From Amphibacillus marinus (GTDB lineage Bacteria > Bacillota > Bacilli > Bacillales > Amphibacillaceae), in NCBI RefSeq assembly GCF_900110345.1, contig NZ_FODJ01000002.1, forward strand, positions 186,001 through 250,000: 64,000 nt of DNA. The letters run 5' to 3'. The notes beneath the pieces were generated by a model that was not told the origin of the DNA, did not search any database, and worked only from the letters and a program-made list of their open reading frames with translations. Position 1 is the first letter of the stretch; each line of letters opens with the position of its first letter. Made by a program: the position numbers and the translations under genes. This document shows, piece after piece, positions 1 through 10,013 of the stretch.

Positions 1-656
1 TGCTTGAGAACATGGAGATCATCTTTGGTGTCTCTGCTATTAGACAAACGGAGGCAACTCAACTAGCCACAGCTATCAAGCAAGTTAAGATCGCAGGTAT
101 TCTTGTTGGATTCCCACCATACCTTGTACCAACACAAAATGAAGCCATACAATACGCTCGAGATATTGTACAGCATTGTCAGAAACCTACCATTCTATAT
201 AATAATCCGAGACGAACAGGATTTAACTTAACGACAGAGAGCCTAATAGAACTAAGTCAAGAGGGACTAATAGTCGGATTAAAAGAAGCTGGTGATATGT
301 ATCGCGTCCCGTTATTAAAAAGCGAGCTGAGCGAATCATTTTCCTTTTATGCTGGTGGTGAACTGGATCTAGCAGAGAAGGTACAACTGGGGTTTAACCG
401 TTTGTCATCTATCACTGGTAATCTTAAGCCTTTAGCAATTGGAGCTTGGTTTTTCAGTTTATTAAATAACAAGCCGATAACGATGCAGGAGCACAATGAG
501 GTGCTAGAACTTATTAACGAAACACTTACAGGATCTGCATTGCCATATATTAAGCAACAACTAAATCAAGCTGGCTTTAATATCGGCATTTGCCGTCGCC
601 CACTTGGTCAGGATAACCTTGATTTAAAGGAGACTACTTATGACAATATTAATTGA
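1..656 (+). CDS. DapA/NanA-family aldolase-lyase, 5' end cut by window
   Basis: C-terminal three quarters of a class I aldolase of the dihydrodipicolinate synthase / N-acetylneuraminate lyase family. The frame is open to the left edge, so the first visible Met (position 12) is internal. Family landmarks seen are the ILYNNP segment with the catalytic Tyr and the GLKEAG segment with the Schiff-base Lys. These enzymes split or join pyruvate to an aldehyde in the cytoplasm. The substrate cannot be told from this part: true DapA, a sugar-acid lyase and a hydroxyproline-type lyase all fit. A good ribosome binding site (AAAGGAG) lies inside its 3' end and precedes the small remnant described next, so this was probably once an upstream gene of an operon. 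Confidence 0.8.
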   Translation, partial: LENMEIIFGVSAIRQTEATQLATAIKQVKIAGILVGFPPYLVPTQNEAIQYARDIVQHCQKPTILYNNPRRTGFNLTTESLIELSQEGLIVGLKEAGDMYRVPLLKSELSESFSFYAGGELDLAEKVQLGFNRLSSITGNLKPLAIGAWFFSLLNNKPITMQEHNEVLELINETLTGSALPYIKQQLNQAGFNIGICRRPLGQDNLDLKETTYDNIN

Positions 657-687
657 AGACGGCTCGGTTTTTTTACTAGTTCCGTAG
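640..687 (+). pseudogene. 15-codon remnant of a following gene
   Basis: An ATG 9 bases after AAAGGAG opens a frame reading MTILIEDGSVFLLVP and then a TAG stop. It overlaps the end of the lyase gene by 17 bases, the usual arrangement of translationally coupled genes. The opening MTILIEDG resembles the N-terminus of amidohydrolases and similar enzymes, but nothing recognisable follows. The simplest reading is the 5' stump of a deleted operon partner; a free-standing small peptide is possible but unsupported. Confidence 0.25.
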
Positions 688-750
688 AATCAAGTACAAA
701 TATAGTTAATAAGTTATAATTTGGATATTTAAGAACGGAGGATGATGTTT

Positions 751-1551
751 ATGTTTCATGCAAAAGCAATGGTATTCGACCTTGACGGGACCTTACTTAA
801 CTCAAACAAACAGCTGTCAAAGCGAACGATTACCGCCTTAATAGCAGCACGGGATAATGGTATTAAATTAATTTTTGCCACGGCTCGTCCACCTCGTGTG
901 ACCAGCTTTGCTAATATTGAACTAGCCCAATTGGGGACAATGGTCTATTATAATGGTGCTTATTTTTCCTGTCCAGTTACCAATATAGAAAAGCACTATG
1001 CTATTCCACACAGACTATCTAAAGAAATTATTCGTAAATGCCATGAAGAGGATGCTAACCTTAGCATTGAAGTCATGGACAAGTGGTATAGTCTAAAACC
1101 ATTAAATTATCGTGCATTTATGCATGTTAATCATGATCCAATCCCCTTACCATTTGCACAGTTAATTCAACTACAAGCAACCAAAATCTTATTAACTGAT
1201 TTTCCTTTAAATGCGCCACTTCTCAATCATTATCAAGATGAACTAAATATCTTGATAACAGACAATAATCGTTTAGTTCAGATTATGGCAAAAGAAGTAG
1301 CTAAAGAACATGCTACCGCTTATCTACTAGAAAAATTAAAACTAACTTTCTCAGAGGTAGCTTGCTTTGGCGATGATTATAATGACTTTGGTCTATTTAA
1401 GAAATGTGGCTTTCCAGTAGCGATGGGCAATGCCGTATCTGCACTAAAACAAATTGCTCGGCACCAAACAAGTACAAACGACCAAGATGGTGTTGCGGTT
1501 GTCATTGAGCAGATGCTTTGCTATTCACGAAGTTCTAACCCAGCAACATAA
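751..1551 (+). CDS. Cof-type HAD hydrolase
   Basis: Haloacid dehalogenase superfamily phosphatase of the Cof/YkrA type (class IIB cap), 266 residues. Motif I is FDLDGT near residue 9, with the nucleophile and acid/base aspartates; motif IV is GDDYND near residue 210. Such enzymes dephosphorylate sugar phosphates, FMN or other small phosphoesters in the cytoplasm; the substrate cannot be read from sequence. Three in-frame ATGs occur at 742, 745 and 751. GGAGG ends at 741, so only the ATG at 751 has proper spacing (9 bases). Its 3' end overlaps the convergent gene downstream by 31 bases. Confidence 0.85.
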   Translation: MFHAKAMVFDLDGTLLNSNKQLSKRTITALIAARDNGIKLIFATARPPRVTSFANIELAQLGTMVYYNGAYFSCPVTNIEKHYAIPHRLSKEIIRKCHEEDANLSIEVMDKWYSLKPLNYRAFMHVNHDPIPLPFAQLIQLQATKILLTDFPLNAPLLNHYQDELNILITDNNRLVQIMAKEVAKEHATAYLLEKLKLTFSEVACFGDDYNDFGLFKKCGFPVAMGNAVSALKQIARHQTSTNDQDGVAVVIEQMLCYSRSSNPAT

Positions 1552-2069
1552 TTGGCACCTAGCGCTTGAATAATAGTTCCTGCTGTGACAATGAACTGCC
1601 CGACCTGCAAGCTGTCTGATTCTACCACTACTGCACCAACAGCCTTCAACCCAGCGCCGAAAGATTGGGCGGCATTACCAACCATAAAATCATATGCCTC
1701 CAATTCATAATTAGACAATGTAGCCATACCTGCCCCAATTGTTTGTAAGCTGTCCCCTAAAATAATTAGCCTTGTTCCTTCCTCATCTTCAATTACATCA
1801 TAGCGGTTAAGTGCGACACCAACAGCAGCAGTTGCCGCACCAATACCATCGGCCCAATTTCCAAAAAAGCTTAGCCAATCAGGAAAAGTAGTAACGCCTA
1901 ATAAAAAAGCACCAAAGGCTTGAAAACCGTCGCCAATTATTGATAATAAGTCATTATCAAACTGATCCTCTGCTAGGTTTATCGTCTCTGCAGCAGAACT
2001 TATCGTTGTTCCGAATGCTATTATGAGTGCACCAAGTTGGTTAAGCTCTTTTTCGTCTGTTTCGGCCAT
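1521..2069 (-). CDS. repetitive glycine/alanine-rich helical protein (DUF6944-like)
   Basis: 182-residue protein made almost entirely of a degenerate repeat of the form G-(x)3-QAxGAxL, seen at least five times (for example IGDGFQAFGAFLLG, LGDSLQTIGAG, GNAAQSFGAGLKAVG, GTIIQALGAN). It resembles what I recall as the DUF6944 repetitive family of Bacilli. No signal peptide or catalytic motif is seen; amphipathic or membrane-associated helices are likely. The start chosen is the ATG at 2069, which follows AAGGTGAT with good spacing; the upstream ATG at 2090 lacks a ribosome binding site. Function unknown. Confidence 0.6.
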   Translation of the reverse strand: MAETDEKELNQLGALIIAFGTTISSAAETINLAEDQFDNDLLSIIGDGFQAFGAFLLGVTTFPDWLSFFGNWADGIGAATAAVGVALNRYDVIEDEEGTRLIILGDSLQTIGAGMATLSNYELEAYDFMVGNAAQSFGAGLKAVGAVVVESDSLQVGQFIVTAGTIIQALGANYVAGLELRE

Positions 2070-2145
2070 ACTGATCACCTTCCTATCCATTATCTTATTT
2101 ACTCAGATAGAATTGTGCTTGTAGGAATGGCGTAAATTGGCTTAA

Positions 2146-2568
2146 TTATTTTGGGAAAATCATATGTTTTTTTGTTTCCTTATAATACGCTAATCGATCA
2201 GCCAAGGTCCCGGTATGGAACTCAAATTTGTGACCATCTGGATCTGTAAAATAAATGGATTGCTGGTCCCGTTCATCGCGTTGTCTACCTGGTAAAATAT
2301 TTACCTTTAAGCTAGTAAGTTGGGCTAAAGCATGCTCATATTCTTCATGCTTTATTGTAAAGGCAATATGTGTATATGATTGGTTAATTTCACCCCGTGG
2401 GATATCTGTCTCTTCGTTTAAAGCAAGCCATAAGCCTGCTAAATCAAAGTAGGCTGTAGTCCGCCCCTTTACTAAAAGCTTAGCAGCAAATACATCCTGA
2501 TAAAACTGAATTGATCGGTCTAGATTAGCGACTGAAAATAACAAATGGTTAAGCCCATCAATCTTCAT
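2146..2568 (-). CDS. fosB: FosB metallothiol transferase (fosfomycin resistance)
   Basis: Cytoplasmic glyoxalase-fold enzyme of 140 residues that adds bacillithiol (or L-cysteine) to fosfomycin and opens its epoxide. It is close to Bacillus FosB along its whole length: [40 protein letters not shown] and [19 protein letters not shown] are all present. The expected metal ligands are His8, His67 and Glu116. The ATG sits 9 bases after AAGGAGA and overlaps the end of the endonuclease III-like gene by 11 bases, so the two are co-transcribed and coupled. Chromosomal fosB is common in Bacillus, so this need not be recently acquired. Confidence 0.95.
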   Translation of the reverse strand: MKIDGLNHLLFSVANLDRSIQFYQDVFAAKLLVKGRTTAYFDLAGLWLALNEETDIPRGEINQSYTHIAFTIKHEEYEHALAQLTSLKVNILPGRQRDERDQQSIYFTDPDGHKFEFHTGTLADRLAYYKETKKHMIFPK

Positions 2569-3223
2569 AATGATTATTCTCCTTAATAAATCGTCGTTGG
2601 CAACTATCTACTAGTGGACAGCCCTCACAAATCGGCTTCTTCTTACAATGAGTCTTAGCGTGCGTTACAATAAGGGCATGAAATTCATTAAATAGTTGCA
2701 CATCTAGCGGTAACACTTGTTCAAATTGTTGTCGTATTGCCTCATAAGAACTAGGCAAATCGAAGCCGATCCGTGTCATTAGTCGGCGTAAGTAGGCATC
2801 AACAACAAAAACCGGTCTGTTACATGCATACAATAGAATTGAATCTGCTGTTTCAGGTCCAATACCGTAAATTGTCAATAGCTCTTCCCTTAGTGTAGCT
2901 GTACCGTGCTGATTTAACTGCTTGTGATCAAAGTTATACGTGAAATACCATTCTAGAAAGGCTTGCAATCGCTTCGTTTTAAGCCGAAAAAAACCACTTG
3001 GACGAATTAATTGTTCTAATTGTTCAGTCGGCATGTTTCGCAATAGGGCTGCATCTAGATAAGGCATTAACAACTTAAGCGCCTTTTCAACATTTGTCCA
3101 GGCTGTATTTTGTACAAGAATAGCCCCGACCATCATTTCTAGCGTTGTCTCAGCGGGCCACCACTCTTGGTCACCATAATAATTATGCAATTTAGTGAAT
3201 ATATCTAAATAAGTTACACTCAA
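2558..3223 (-). CDS. endonuclease III-related HhH-GPD DNA glycosylase
   Basis: Base-excision repair glycosylase of the endonuclease III superfamily. The helix-hairpin-helix is [15 protein letters not shown], followed by the conserved VVDAYLRRL segment with the catalytic Asp. The C-terminus has four cysteines, C-x5-C-x2-C-x5-C, fit for a 4Fe-4S cluster but one residue shorter in the first loop than classical Nth. It therefore belongs to the 'endonuclease III related' branch rather than Nth itself; substrate specificity is unknown. I prefer the TTG start at 3223 (after AGAGGTG); an in-frame ATG at 3271 would add 16 residues but has no clear ribosome binding site. It leads a two-gene operon with fosB. 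Confidence 0.8.
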   Translation of the reverse strand: MSVTYLDIFTKLHNYYGDQEWWPAETTLEMMVGAILVQNTAWTNVEKALKLLMPYLDAALLRNMPTEQLEQLIRPSGFFRLKTKRLQAFLEWYFTYNFDHKQLNQHGTATLREELLTIYGIGPETADSILLYACNRPVFVVDAYLRRLMTRIGFDLPSSYEAIRQQFEQVLPLDVQLFNEFHALIVTHAKTHCKKKPICEGCPLVDSCQRRFIKENNHYED

Positions 3224-3279
3224 GATAGCACCTCTTACTAACAAGGGGAAATTTAAATACTTCGAACGCATAAAGGAAT

Positions 3280-3319
3280 ATAAGCTCTTCCTATGCTTTG
3301 TTGCACAAGAAGAGCTTAT
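3280..3319 (-). terminator. hairpin after the 3.3-4.1 kb lipoprotein gene
   Basis: Perfect 11-bp inverted repeat ATAAGCTCTTC / GAAGAGCTTAT with an 18-base loop, beginning two bases after the lipoprotein stop codon. There is no strong U-run, so it may act as a 3' stabiliser as much as a terminator. Confidence 0.55.
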
Positions 3320-3320
3320 C

Positions 3321-4130
3321 TTATCTTAACTGCTGTTGAATGGTTAACTGCTGACCTGTTTCATATGCAATTTCAAGTTCATAACTATTAATTTCCTCAA
3401 TGTTGACATCCATAACCTCAAATAAATCTCTTTTTATCTCTATAATAGAACGATCCGAAGTAATAGGAACTCGGTTTAGCAAAACATCTACGGCTGCTAG
3501 TGCCTGATCACCTGTGCGTTCACTACCATCACGCTGAAGGACATAAGCTTGGTCAGCAGTCCGATCAAACTGATAATCTAACCTATCACTATCCTCAAAT
3601 TCAATTACTAAGTTAAACTGCAAAACCGGCGCATATTCCTCAGCTATTTCTTCAGCAAAAACATGAGCGACTGTTAGTGTTTCATCATTGCTAAACAAGA
3701 ACTGCGCCTCAAAGCCCTCAAACTCATTGGTATCTAGTTCAAGAAAGTCGAGACTATAATATTGAATATTGCTAATTGAATGTTGCAACGACATATTTAA
3801 ATGTGCCAAAAACAGCTCAATTTCGCTTGCTGCAGCTTCACCAGTGATAACCACATCATCGTTACGTTCAATTGTTACCTGCTGCTGGCTATAGTCCACC
3901 CCTAATGCTTGACCGGAATCCTGGATTACGTCGATCCGTAGTTCATTAACAGCTAAAGGTTCGGTAGCTGCTTCTACGCTCTCATCAGTATTTCCAGGCT
4001 GACCCAGCTCATTTTCTGATGGCTCTCCTTGATCTTCTATACCCAATCCAGCATTGTCAAACGGCTCTTCAGATTGATCACCGCAAGCAACAAGAGAAAC
4101 TAGAGCTAGGGCTATTATAATTGACCGCAT
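3321..4130 (-). CDS. acidic lipoprotein, YusW-like
   Basis: 269-residue exported lipoprotein: short basic N-terminus, hydrophobic core and a lipobox ending LVAC with Cys16. An acidic low-complexity linker (about residues 18-60) leads to a folded C-terminal region that resembles the YusW-like domain of Bacillus, in what may be two related halves (about 70-150 and 160-265). It should sit on the outer face of the membrane; its role is unknown. The start used is the ATG at 4130, preceded by GAGGAAG; the longer frame opens at a TTG (4154) without a site. It appears monocistronic. Confidence 0.65.
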   Translation of the reverse strand: MRSIIIALALVSLVACGDQSEEPFDNAGLGIEDQGEPSENELGQPGNTDESVEAATEPLAVNELRIDVIQDSGQALGVDYSQQQVTIERNDDVVITGEAAASEIELFLAHLNMSLQHSISNIQYYSLDFLELDTNEFEGFEAQFLFSNDETLTVAHVFAEEIAEEYAPVLQFNLVIEFEDSDRLDYQFDRTADQAYVLQRDGSERTGDQALAAVDVLLNRVPITSDRSIIEIKRDLFEVMDVNIEEINSYELEIAYETGQQLTIQQQLR

Positions 4131-4357
4131 CCTTTTCTTCCTCTCTAAGTACAAACCTACTAATTAAAATATTATCCGACTTTAAGGCGAAAAAACACAT
4201 CTTTATTTTATAAAATAAATCTTACCATAATAGCTGCTTTGTTTGCTACCTCTGTTTAGATTATCTGGTTAAGAATATGATTAAACTTTTTTTATTGCCT
4301 TTGTTATAAAATAAGCGTAAACTATTTCTTATTACATAGAGAAGAGTGGGATGCCTT

Positions 4358-5272
4358 ATGGAGGATAATCAAGTAAAGATTGGAAGTATTGCTGCTGCAA
4401 GTGCCTATTTAATTTGGGGTTTCTTACCTTTGTTTTGGAGGGCTGTTGGATCAATCTCACCTGGTGCCATTCTCAGCCATAGAATTGTTTGGTCATTTGT
4501 GTTTATGATTTTATTAATTGTATTAACTGGAAATGCAAAGGGGTTTATTAAAGAAAGTCAACTAATCTTTCGTGATGGTAAAAAGACTGCTGCATTATTA
4601 TTTGCTTCATTAGTCATAACTGGTAACTGGTTACTTTTCATTTGGGCAGTTAACAGTAACTATGTGGTCCAAGCAAGCCTCGGCTATTATATAAATCCTC
4701 TCATTAGTATTCTTTTAGGTGTCTTCGTACTTAAGGAGTCATTAACTAAAGTTGAAATAACCTCTGTGTTTCTGGCTGGATTTGGAGTGGTCTTTTTAAC
4801 TTTTTACTACGGGGTCTTTCCATGGGTATCTTTAGTATTAGCATTAACCTTTGCGCTCTATGCACTTGTTAAAAAAACTGTTGCTATCTCAACAATGAGT
4901 GGCTTAACTTTAGAAACGCTGATCGTCCTGCCCCCAGCCCTCATTTATCTGTGGGTCGAAGGTGAGTCGCTTGAAATCATGTCTGGCTCACTGTCAATGG
5001 CTGGTTTACTAATGTGTGCAGGTGTTGTCACGGCTATCCCTTTACTACTCTTTGCCGTTGGTGCAAAACGAATTCCGTTATCATTAATTGGCTTTCTACA
5101 ATATATTGCACCAACACTTATGCTTATCATTGGTGTCTTCCTGTTTAATGAATCCTTTACTTACGCACACTTTATTGCCTTTTTATCAATCTGGGCAGCG
5201 CTTGGCATTTACACTGCATCAAGATTCATGAGAATTCGCCAGTTAAAACGACAATTAAAAAGAGTTAACTAA
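4358..5272 (+). CDS. rarD: RarD, EamA-family permease
   Basis: Integral membrane protein of about 304 residues with ten predicted transmembrane helices in two EamA/DMT repeats. The N-terminal SAYLIWGFLPLFWRA segment, the GxxxSHRIVWS motif and ASLGYYINPL are typical of RarD, a member of the drug/metabolite transporter superfamily. E. coli RarD was named for a chloramphenicol phenotype; its natural substrate is not established. Start at the ATG 4358 after GAAGAGTGG; a GTG at 4346 is in frame but lies inside that site. It is convergent with the nucleoside operon and shares a bidirectional hairpin with it. Confidence 0.88.
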   Translation: MEDNQVKIGSIAAASAYLIWGFLPLFWRAVGSISPGAILSHRIVWSFVFMILLIVLTGNAKGFIKESQLIFRDGKKTAALLFASLVITGNWLLFIWAVNSNYVVQASLGYYINPLISILLGVFVLKESLTKVEITSVFLAGFGVVFLTFYYGVFPWVSLVLALTFALYALVKKTVAISTMSGLTLETLIVLPPALIYLWVEGESLEIMSGSLSMAGLLMCAGVVTAIPLLLFAVGAKRIPLSLIGFLQYIAPTLMLIIGVFLFNESFTYAHFIAFLSIWAALGIYTASRFMRIRQLKRQLKRVN

Positions 5273-5286
5273 TTTTCCATTATCAT

Positions 5287-5324
5287 AACCGAGGCAAGCA
5301 GATAAGATTCTGCCTGCCTCGGTT
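5287..5324. terminator. bidirectional terminator between rarD and deoC
   Basis: Inverted repeat AACCGAGGCA / TGCCTCGGTT with further inner pairing (AGCAGA/TCTGC), located between convergent genes. It can end both the rarD transcript and the nucleoside operon. Confidence 0.75.
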
Positions 5325-5331
5325 AAACTGT

Positions 5332-6003
5332 TTAATAGTCAGAGTCTGTTGTTTCGCCTTTTACGATAGCTATACCAGCACTTGCACCGATGCGTGTAGC
5401 ACCAGCATCTACTACGGCCTGAGCACCGTTCTGATCACGCACACCACCAGAAGCTTTAACGCCAATATCACTACCTACTGTTTGTCTCATTAGAGCAATA
5501 TCTGCTACCGTTGCGCCACCTGTCGAGAAGCCAGTTGATGTTTTTACATAATCAGTTCCTGCTGAAACAGCAAGTTGACAAACTTTAACTTTCTCTTCGT
5601 CAGTCAATAAGCTCGTTTCAATAATGACCTTTACTAATGCTTTTTCGTTAGCAGCATCTACTACTGCGCGGATATCCTCTTCAACTAACTGATAGTCTTT
5701 ATCCTTTAGTGCACCAATGTTAATGACCATATCTACTTCGGTTGCGCCGTTAGCAATGGCATTTTTCGTTTCAAAAGCCTTAACCTCAGGTGTCGATGCG
5801 CCGAGCGGGAAACCAATCACTGTACAGACTGCAACCTCACTACCAGCTAGTTGCTCAGCTGCAAGCTTTACCCAAGTAGGATTAACACAAACTGAGAAGA
5901 AGCCATACGCTTTAGCCTCTGTACATAATTCTAGAATTTGTTCTTTAGTTGTATCAGCTTTTAATGCCGTATGATCAATTAATTTAGCCAATGCTTTACT
6001 CAT
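5332..6003 (-). CDS. deoC: deoxyribose-phosphate aldolase
   Basis: Class I aldolase that splits 2-deoxyribose 5-phosphate into acetaldehyde and glyceraldehyde 3-phosphate, the last step of deoxynucleoside breakdown. The length (223 residues) is normal for the Bacillus enzyme. The catalytic set is present: Lys154 in YVKTSTGF forms the Schiff base, with Asp91 in EVDMVINIG and Lys183 in GVKASGG. Start ATG follows AAAGGGAG. It is the last gene of the operon pdp-xapX-deoB-punA-cdd-deoC, 21 bases after cdd, and consumes the deoxyribose 5-phosphate made by phosphopentomutase. Confidence 0.97.
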   Translation of the reverse strand: MSKALAKLIDHTALKADTTKEQILELCTEAKAYGFFSVCVNPTWVKLAAEQLAGSEVAVCTVIGFPLGASTPEVKAFETKNAIANGATEVDMVINIGALKDKDYQLVEEDIRAVVDAANEKALVKVIIETSLLTDEEKVKVCQLAVSAGTDYVKTSTGFSTGGATVADIALMRQTVGSDIGVKASGGVRDQNGAQAVVDAGATRIGASAGIAIVKGETTDSDY

Positions 6004-6024
6004 TTTATCTACTCCCTTTAACGT

Positions 6025-6444
<420 letters not shown>

Positions 6445-6487
6445 TCATTAGAAAAACCCATCATTATTTAAAACCTTATATTCACAT

Positions 6488-7306
6488 TTAGGCTAAGCGA
6501 GCAAGAATAGCTTTAACAAAATCTAAAAACGCTTCTCTTACTTTTTCAGTCGTTTCAATAACTTCCTCATGATTAAGTGGTTGATCTAAAATACCAGCAG
6601 CCATATTCGAAATACATGAGATTCCTAGTACATCAATACTAGCATGGCGTGCCACAACAACCTCAGGAACTGTTGACATGCCGACCGCATCTGCACCCAT
6701 TGTTTGCAGCATTCTTATTTCTGCAGGCGTTTCATACGATGGACCTGTATTCCAAACATAAACCCCTTCCTTAAGATCAAGCTTTAATTCACTTGCTACT
6801 TCTTTAGCTAGCTTCTGAAGGTCACGGTCATAGGCAGTTGACATATCAGGAAAGCGCACACCTTGTTCAGCATCGTTTGGTCCAATTAGCGGATTCTGCG
6901 CTGCATTATTAATATGATCAGTAATTAGCATTAAATTACCTGGCTCAAAACTAGGATTAACGCCACCAGCTGCGTTGGTCACAATTAGTTTTTCAATGCC
7001 TAAGGCCTTCATAACCCGAACAGGGAAGGTAACAGTCTCCAATCCATAGCCCTCATAATAATGAAAGCGGCCCTGCATCGCAATAACATAGACACCCTTT
7101 AGTTCTCCACATACAAGTTGGCCTGCATGGCCCTCAACAGTTGATACTGGGAACCCTGGAATATCTTCATACTTAATTTTCGTTGGCTTTTCAATTTCGT
7201 CTGCTAACATCCCAAGGCCTGACCCTAAGATTAAGCCCACTTTGGGTTGCTGTGCTAATTGATCGGCAATAAACGTTGTTGCTGCTTGTAGCTCTTTTGA
7301 CTTCAT
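6488..7306 (-). CDS. punA: purine-nucleoside phosphorylase (trimeric type)
   Basis: Phosphorolytic cleavage of inosine, guanosine and their deoxy forms to base and (deoxy)ribose 1-phosphate. At 272 residues it matches the trimeric PNP-I family (B. subtilis PupG/DeoD-like alternatives are distinct; this is the LGSGLG type). Landmarks: phosphate-binding LGSGLG at 27-32, STVEGHAG with His60, QGRFHYYEGY, and TNAAGGVNP. The C-terminal region carries the usual MSTVPEVVVARH segment. Start ATG follows AAGGAGG. It lies 12 bases after deoB and passes its ribose 1-phosphate to the mutase. Confidence 0.95.
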   Translation of the reverse strand: MKSKELQAATTFIADQLAQQPKVGLILGSGLGMLADEIEKPTKIKYEDIPGFPVSTVEGHAGQLVCGELKGVYVIAMQGRFHYYEGYGLETVTFPVRVMKALGIEKLIVTNAAGGVNPSFEPGNLMLITDHINNAAQNPLIGPNDAEQGVRFPDMSTAYDRDLQKLAKEVASELKLDLKEGVYVWNTGPSYETPAEIRMLQTMGADAVGMSTVPEVVVARHASIDVLGISCISNMAAGILDQPLNHEEVIETTEKVREAFLDFVKAILARLA

Positions 7307-7318
7307 AAAAGTGCCTCC

Positions 7319-8506
7319 TTAGTCCTCGATTAAATCAGTTAAGAAACTCTCACCATATTCAGGCAGTTTCACATTAAAGTTATCCGCTATCGTTGCACCA
7401 ATATCAGCAAATGACTTCCGAATTGGCAAGGCTTTTCCGGTGTCAATCCTCTTATGATGGACCAATAACGGTACATATTCGCGTGTATGATCTGTACCAT
7501 GATGAACGGGATCATTGCCATGATCTGCGGTAATAATAAGCAAATCGTCTTCCGCTAATTTCGTTAGTACCTCTGGCAAATAACGATCAAACGCCTCTAA
7601 TGCCTCACCATAACCTTGTGGATCGCGCCGATGTCCATACTTAGCATCGAAGTCAACCAGATTTAAAAAGTTTAAGCCATGGAAATCTTGGTCGATGGAT
7701 TGAGTGAACTTTTCCATGCCATCATCATTATCCGTCGTGCGAATAGCTTCGGTCACACCTTCACCATCATAAATATCAGAAATTTTCCCTATTGCAACAA
7801 CATCAAGACCTGCGTCCTTTAATTCATTCATGACCGTACGTCCAAACGGCTTAAGAGCATAATCATGTCGATTAGATGTACGTTCAAAGGCACCTGGCTT
7901 GCCAACAAATGGTCTGGCAATAATACGTCCAATCATGTACTTATCATTCATTGTCATTGCACGGGCTGTCTCACAAATCTGATAAAGCTCATCCAATGGT
8001 ACAACAGCTTCGTGTGCTGCAATTTGAAGCACGGAATCAGCTGATGTGTAAACAATTAAGTCACCCGTTTTTATATGTGCTTCGCCAAGTTCATCCAGAA
8101 TTTCAGTGCCTGATGCTGGTTTGTTTCCTATTATACCACGACCTGTTGCCTTTTTAAGTGCATCTAATAAATCATTAGGAAAGCCATTAGGAAAAGTTTG
8201 AAAGGGCTGATCAATGTGCAAACCCATCATTTCCCAATGTCCAGTCATGGTGTCCTTACCATTTGACGCCTCTTCCATTTTCGTATAGTGCGCCACCGGA
8301 TTGGCCACTTTATCAATACCTTTAATTTCTCTAATATGACTTAAGCCAAGCTTTGAAATATTTGGCATATTCAGGCCATCCATGTGCTCTGCAATATGAC
8401 CTAACGTATCAGCGCCAACATCATTAAATGCAGCGGCGTCAGGTGCTTCGCCAATACCGACAGAATCAAGTACGATTAGAAAAACACGTTTAAATGCTTT
8501 TATCAT
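7319..8506 (-). CDS. deoB: phosphopentomutase
   Basis: Alkaline-phosphatase-superfamily mutase that interconverts (deoxy)ribose 1- and 5-phosphate, linking the phosphorylases with DeoC and the pentose pathway. About 395 residues, normal for Gram-positive Drm/DeoB. The N-terminal [13 protein letters not shown] segment and the C-terminal ITADHGNDP carry metal ligands; the phosphorylatable Thr lies in [12 protein letters not shown]. Start at the ATG 8506, seven bases from AAGGAGG; an adjacent GTG (8509) is too close to the site. Follows xapX in the operon by 16 bases. Confidence 0.97.
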   Translation of the reverse strand: MIKAFKRVFLIVLDSVGIGEAPDAAAFNDVGADTLGHIAEHMDGLNMPNISKLGLSHIREIKGIDKVANPVAHYTKMEEASNGKDTMTGHWEMMGLHIDQPFQTFPNGFPNDLLDALKKATGRGIIGNKPASGTEILDELGEAHIKTGDLIVYTSADSVLQIAAHEAVVPLDELYQICETARAMTMNDKYMIGRIIARPFVGKPGAFERTSNRHDYALKPFGRTVMNELKDAGLDVVAIGKISDIYDGEGVTEAIRTTDNDDGMEKFTQSIDQDFHGLNFLNLVDFDAKYGHRRDPQGYGEALEAFDRYLPEVLTKLAEDDLLIITADHGNDPVHHGTDHTREYVPLLVHHKRIDTGKALPIRKSFADIGATIADNFNVKLPEYGESFLTDLIED

Positions 8507-8522
8507 CACGCTTCCTCCTTAA

Positions 8523-8690
8523 TTAACTAAAAAAAGTTCTAATATAATCGACAATTACACCACCAAAGTAGACACCAAATACGCCAACTACTGCCGAAAA
8601 GACTGGTGGTGCCGGTAATGGTAGCTTTAAAAATTTAAATATAATCCCGGCAATTATGCCCGCAATCAATGCTAAAAATACTTCTTTCAT
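8523..8690 (-). CDS. XapX-domain small membrane protein
   Basis: 55-residue protein with two hydrophobic helices and the proline-rich turn KLPLPAPPVFSAVVGVFGVYFG that marks the XapX family. The name comes from a gene next to xanthosine phosphorylase in E. coli; its function is not established. Its place between pdp and deoB in a nucleoside-catabolism operon agrees with that history and suggests a helper role in nucleoside use, perhaps at the membrane. The ATG at 8690 follows GAGGAGA; an upstream in-frame TTG lies inside the ribosome binding site. Confidence 0.85.
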   Translation of the reverse strand: MKEVFLALIAGIIAGIIFKFLKLPLPAPPVFSAVVGVFGVYFGGVIVDYIRTFFS

Positions 8691-8708
8691 GATAAATCTC
8701 CTCAATGT

Positions 8709-10013
8709 TTATTCGGTAATAACCTGATAAATTAATGGTGGTACGGTTGGCTTTTGATCTGTGATGGAATAGGCTGCTAGCACCTTACTGGTTACTGCTG
8801 CAACATCTGATTGGTTGCTATGAAGCGTAGCAATTGGCTCACCTGCTTCAACATAATCGCCAACCTTCTTTTTAAGAATAATGCCAACCGCAAGATCAAT
8901 TTCTGATTCCTTCGTCATTCTTCCTGCCCCTAGCATACTTGCAGCAATGCCAATTTCATCAGCGATAATCTCAGCAATATAGCCTGCACAGGGTGCTTGC
9001 ACATCAGTAATTGAGCCTGCTCTTGGTAAACGTTCGGGTTGATCGACAATTGTTTCATCCCCACCCTGGGCACGGATAAATGTTTTAAACACCTCAATAG
9101 CCTTACCAGAACGCATCGCTTCCTCTAGCCTGGCACGCGCATCTTCAATGGAATTTGCCTTTTTCGCCAAATAAACCATATGACTACCTAGTGTTAGACA
9201 TAGTTCAGTCAAATCGGCTGGGCCATTACCGTTCAAAGTCTCAATTGCTTCGACCACTTCTAGAGCATTCCCAACTGCGTAACCCAAAGGTTGACTCATA
9301 TCAGAAATAACGCCTATCGTTTCTCTACCAGCGCCGTTACCAATTGCAACCATAGCTTTCGCGAGTTCCTTTGCACCCTCAAGCTCCTTCATGAAAGCAC
9401 CAGATCCGGTTTTCACATCTAACACAATTGCATCTGCGCCGGCAGCAATTTTCTTACTCATAATTGAACTTGCAATTAATGGGACAGAATTAACAGTCGC
9501 GGTTACATCTCTTAAAGCGTACAATTTCTTGTCAGCTGGTGTTAAATTCCCACTTTGTCCAATCACCGCAATCTTATTTTTATTAACAAGCTGATTGAAA
9601 GTCTTATTATCTAACTCGACTTTAAATCCTTCAATTGATTCAAGCTTATCAATCGTTCCTCCCGTATGACCAAGTCCACGACCAGACATCTTGGCAACGG
9701 GCACGTCAAGGGCAGCAACAAGTGGTGCTAAGATAAGTGTAGTTGTATCACCGACACCACCAGTACTATGCTTATCGACTTTAATTCCTTCAATATCTGA
9801 CAGATCAATCTGATCGCCAGATTCAACCATCGCCATTGTTAAATTGACCCGCTCTGCTGTAGTCATATCCTGAAAATAAAGGGCCATCGCCATTGCTGAC
9901 ATTTGATAATCAGGGATCTCATCAGAGGTATAAGCCTTAATCATAAACTCTATTTCTTCTTTTGACAAAGCATGACCATCACGCTTTTTAGCAATCAAAT
10001 CAACCATTCTCAT
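8709..10013 (-). CDS. pdp: pyrimidine-nucleoside phosphorylase
   Basis: Homodimeric phosphorylase for uridine, deoxyuridine and thymidine that yields the base and (deoxy)ribose 1-phosphate. With the ATG at 10013 (after GAGGAAG) the protein is 434 residues, the family norm; the longer frame to 10034 begins within the ribosome binding site. Conserved parts include [15 protein letters not shown] (phosphate loop), [13 protein letters not shown], and [10 protein letters not shown]. First gene of the operon, with a leader of roughly 200 bases holding a hairpin (AATCCCTT/AAGGGATT, 10197-10217) and operator-like repeats. Confidence 0.97.
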   Translation of the reverse strand: MRMVDLIAKKRDGHALSKEEIEFMIKAYTSDEIPDYQMSAMAMALYFQDMTTAERVNLTMAMVESGDQIDLSDIEGIKVDKHSTGGVGDTTTLILAPLVAALDVPVAKMSGRGLGHTGGTIDKLESIEGFKVELDNKTFNQLVNKNKIAVIGQSGNLTPADKKLYALRDVTATVNSVPLIASSIMSKKIAAGADAIVLDVKTGSGAFMKELEGAKELAKAMVAIGNGAGRETIGVISDMSQPLGYAVGNALEVVEAIETLNGNGPADLTELCLTLGSHMVYLAKKANSIEDARARLEEAMRSGKAIEVFKTFIRAQGGDETIVDQPERLPRAGSITDVQAPCAGYIAEIIADEIGIAASMLGAGRMTKESEIDLAVGIILKKKVGDYVEAGEPIATLHSNQSDVAAVTSKVLAAYSITDQKPTVPPLIYQVITE

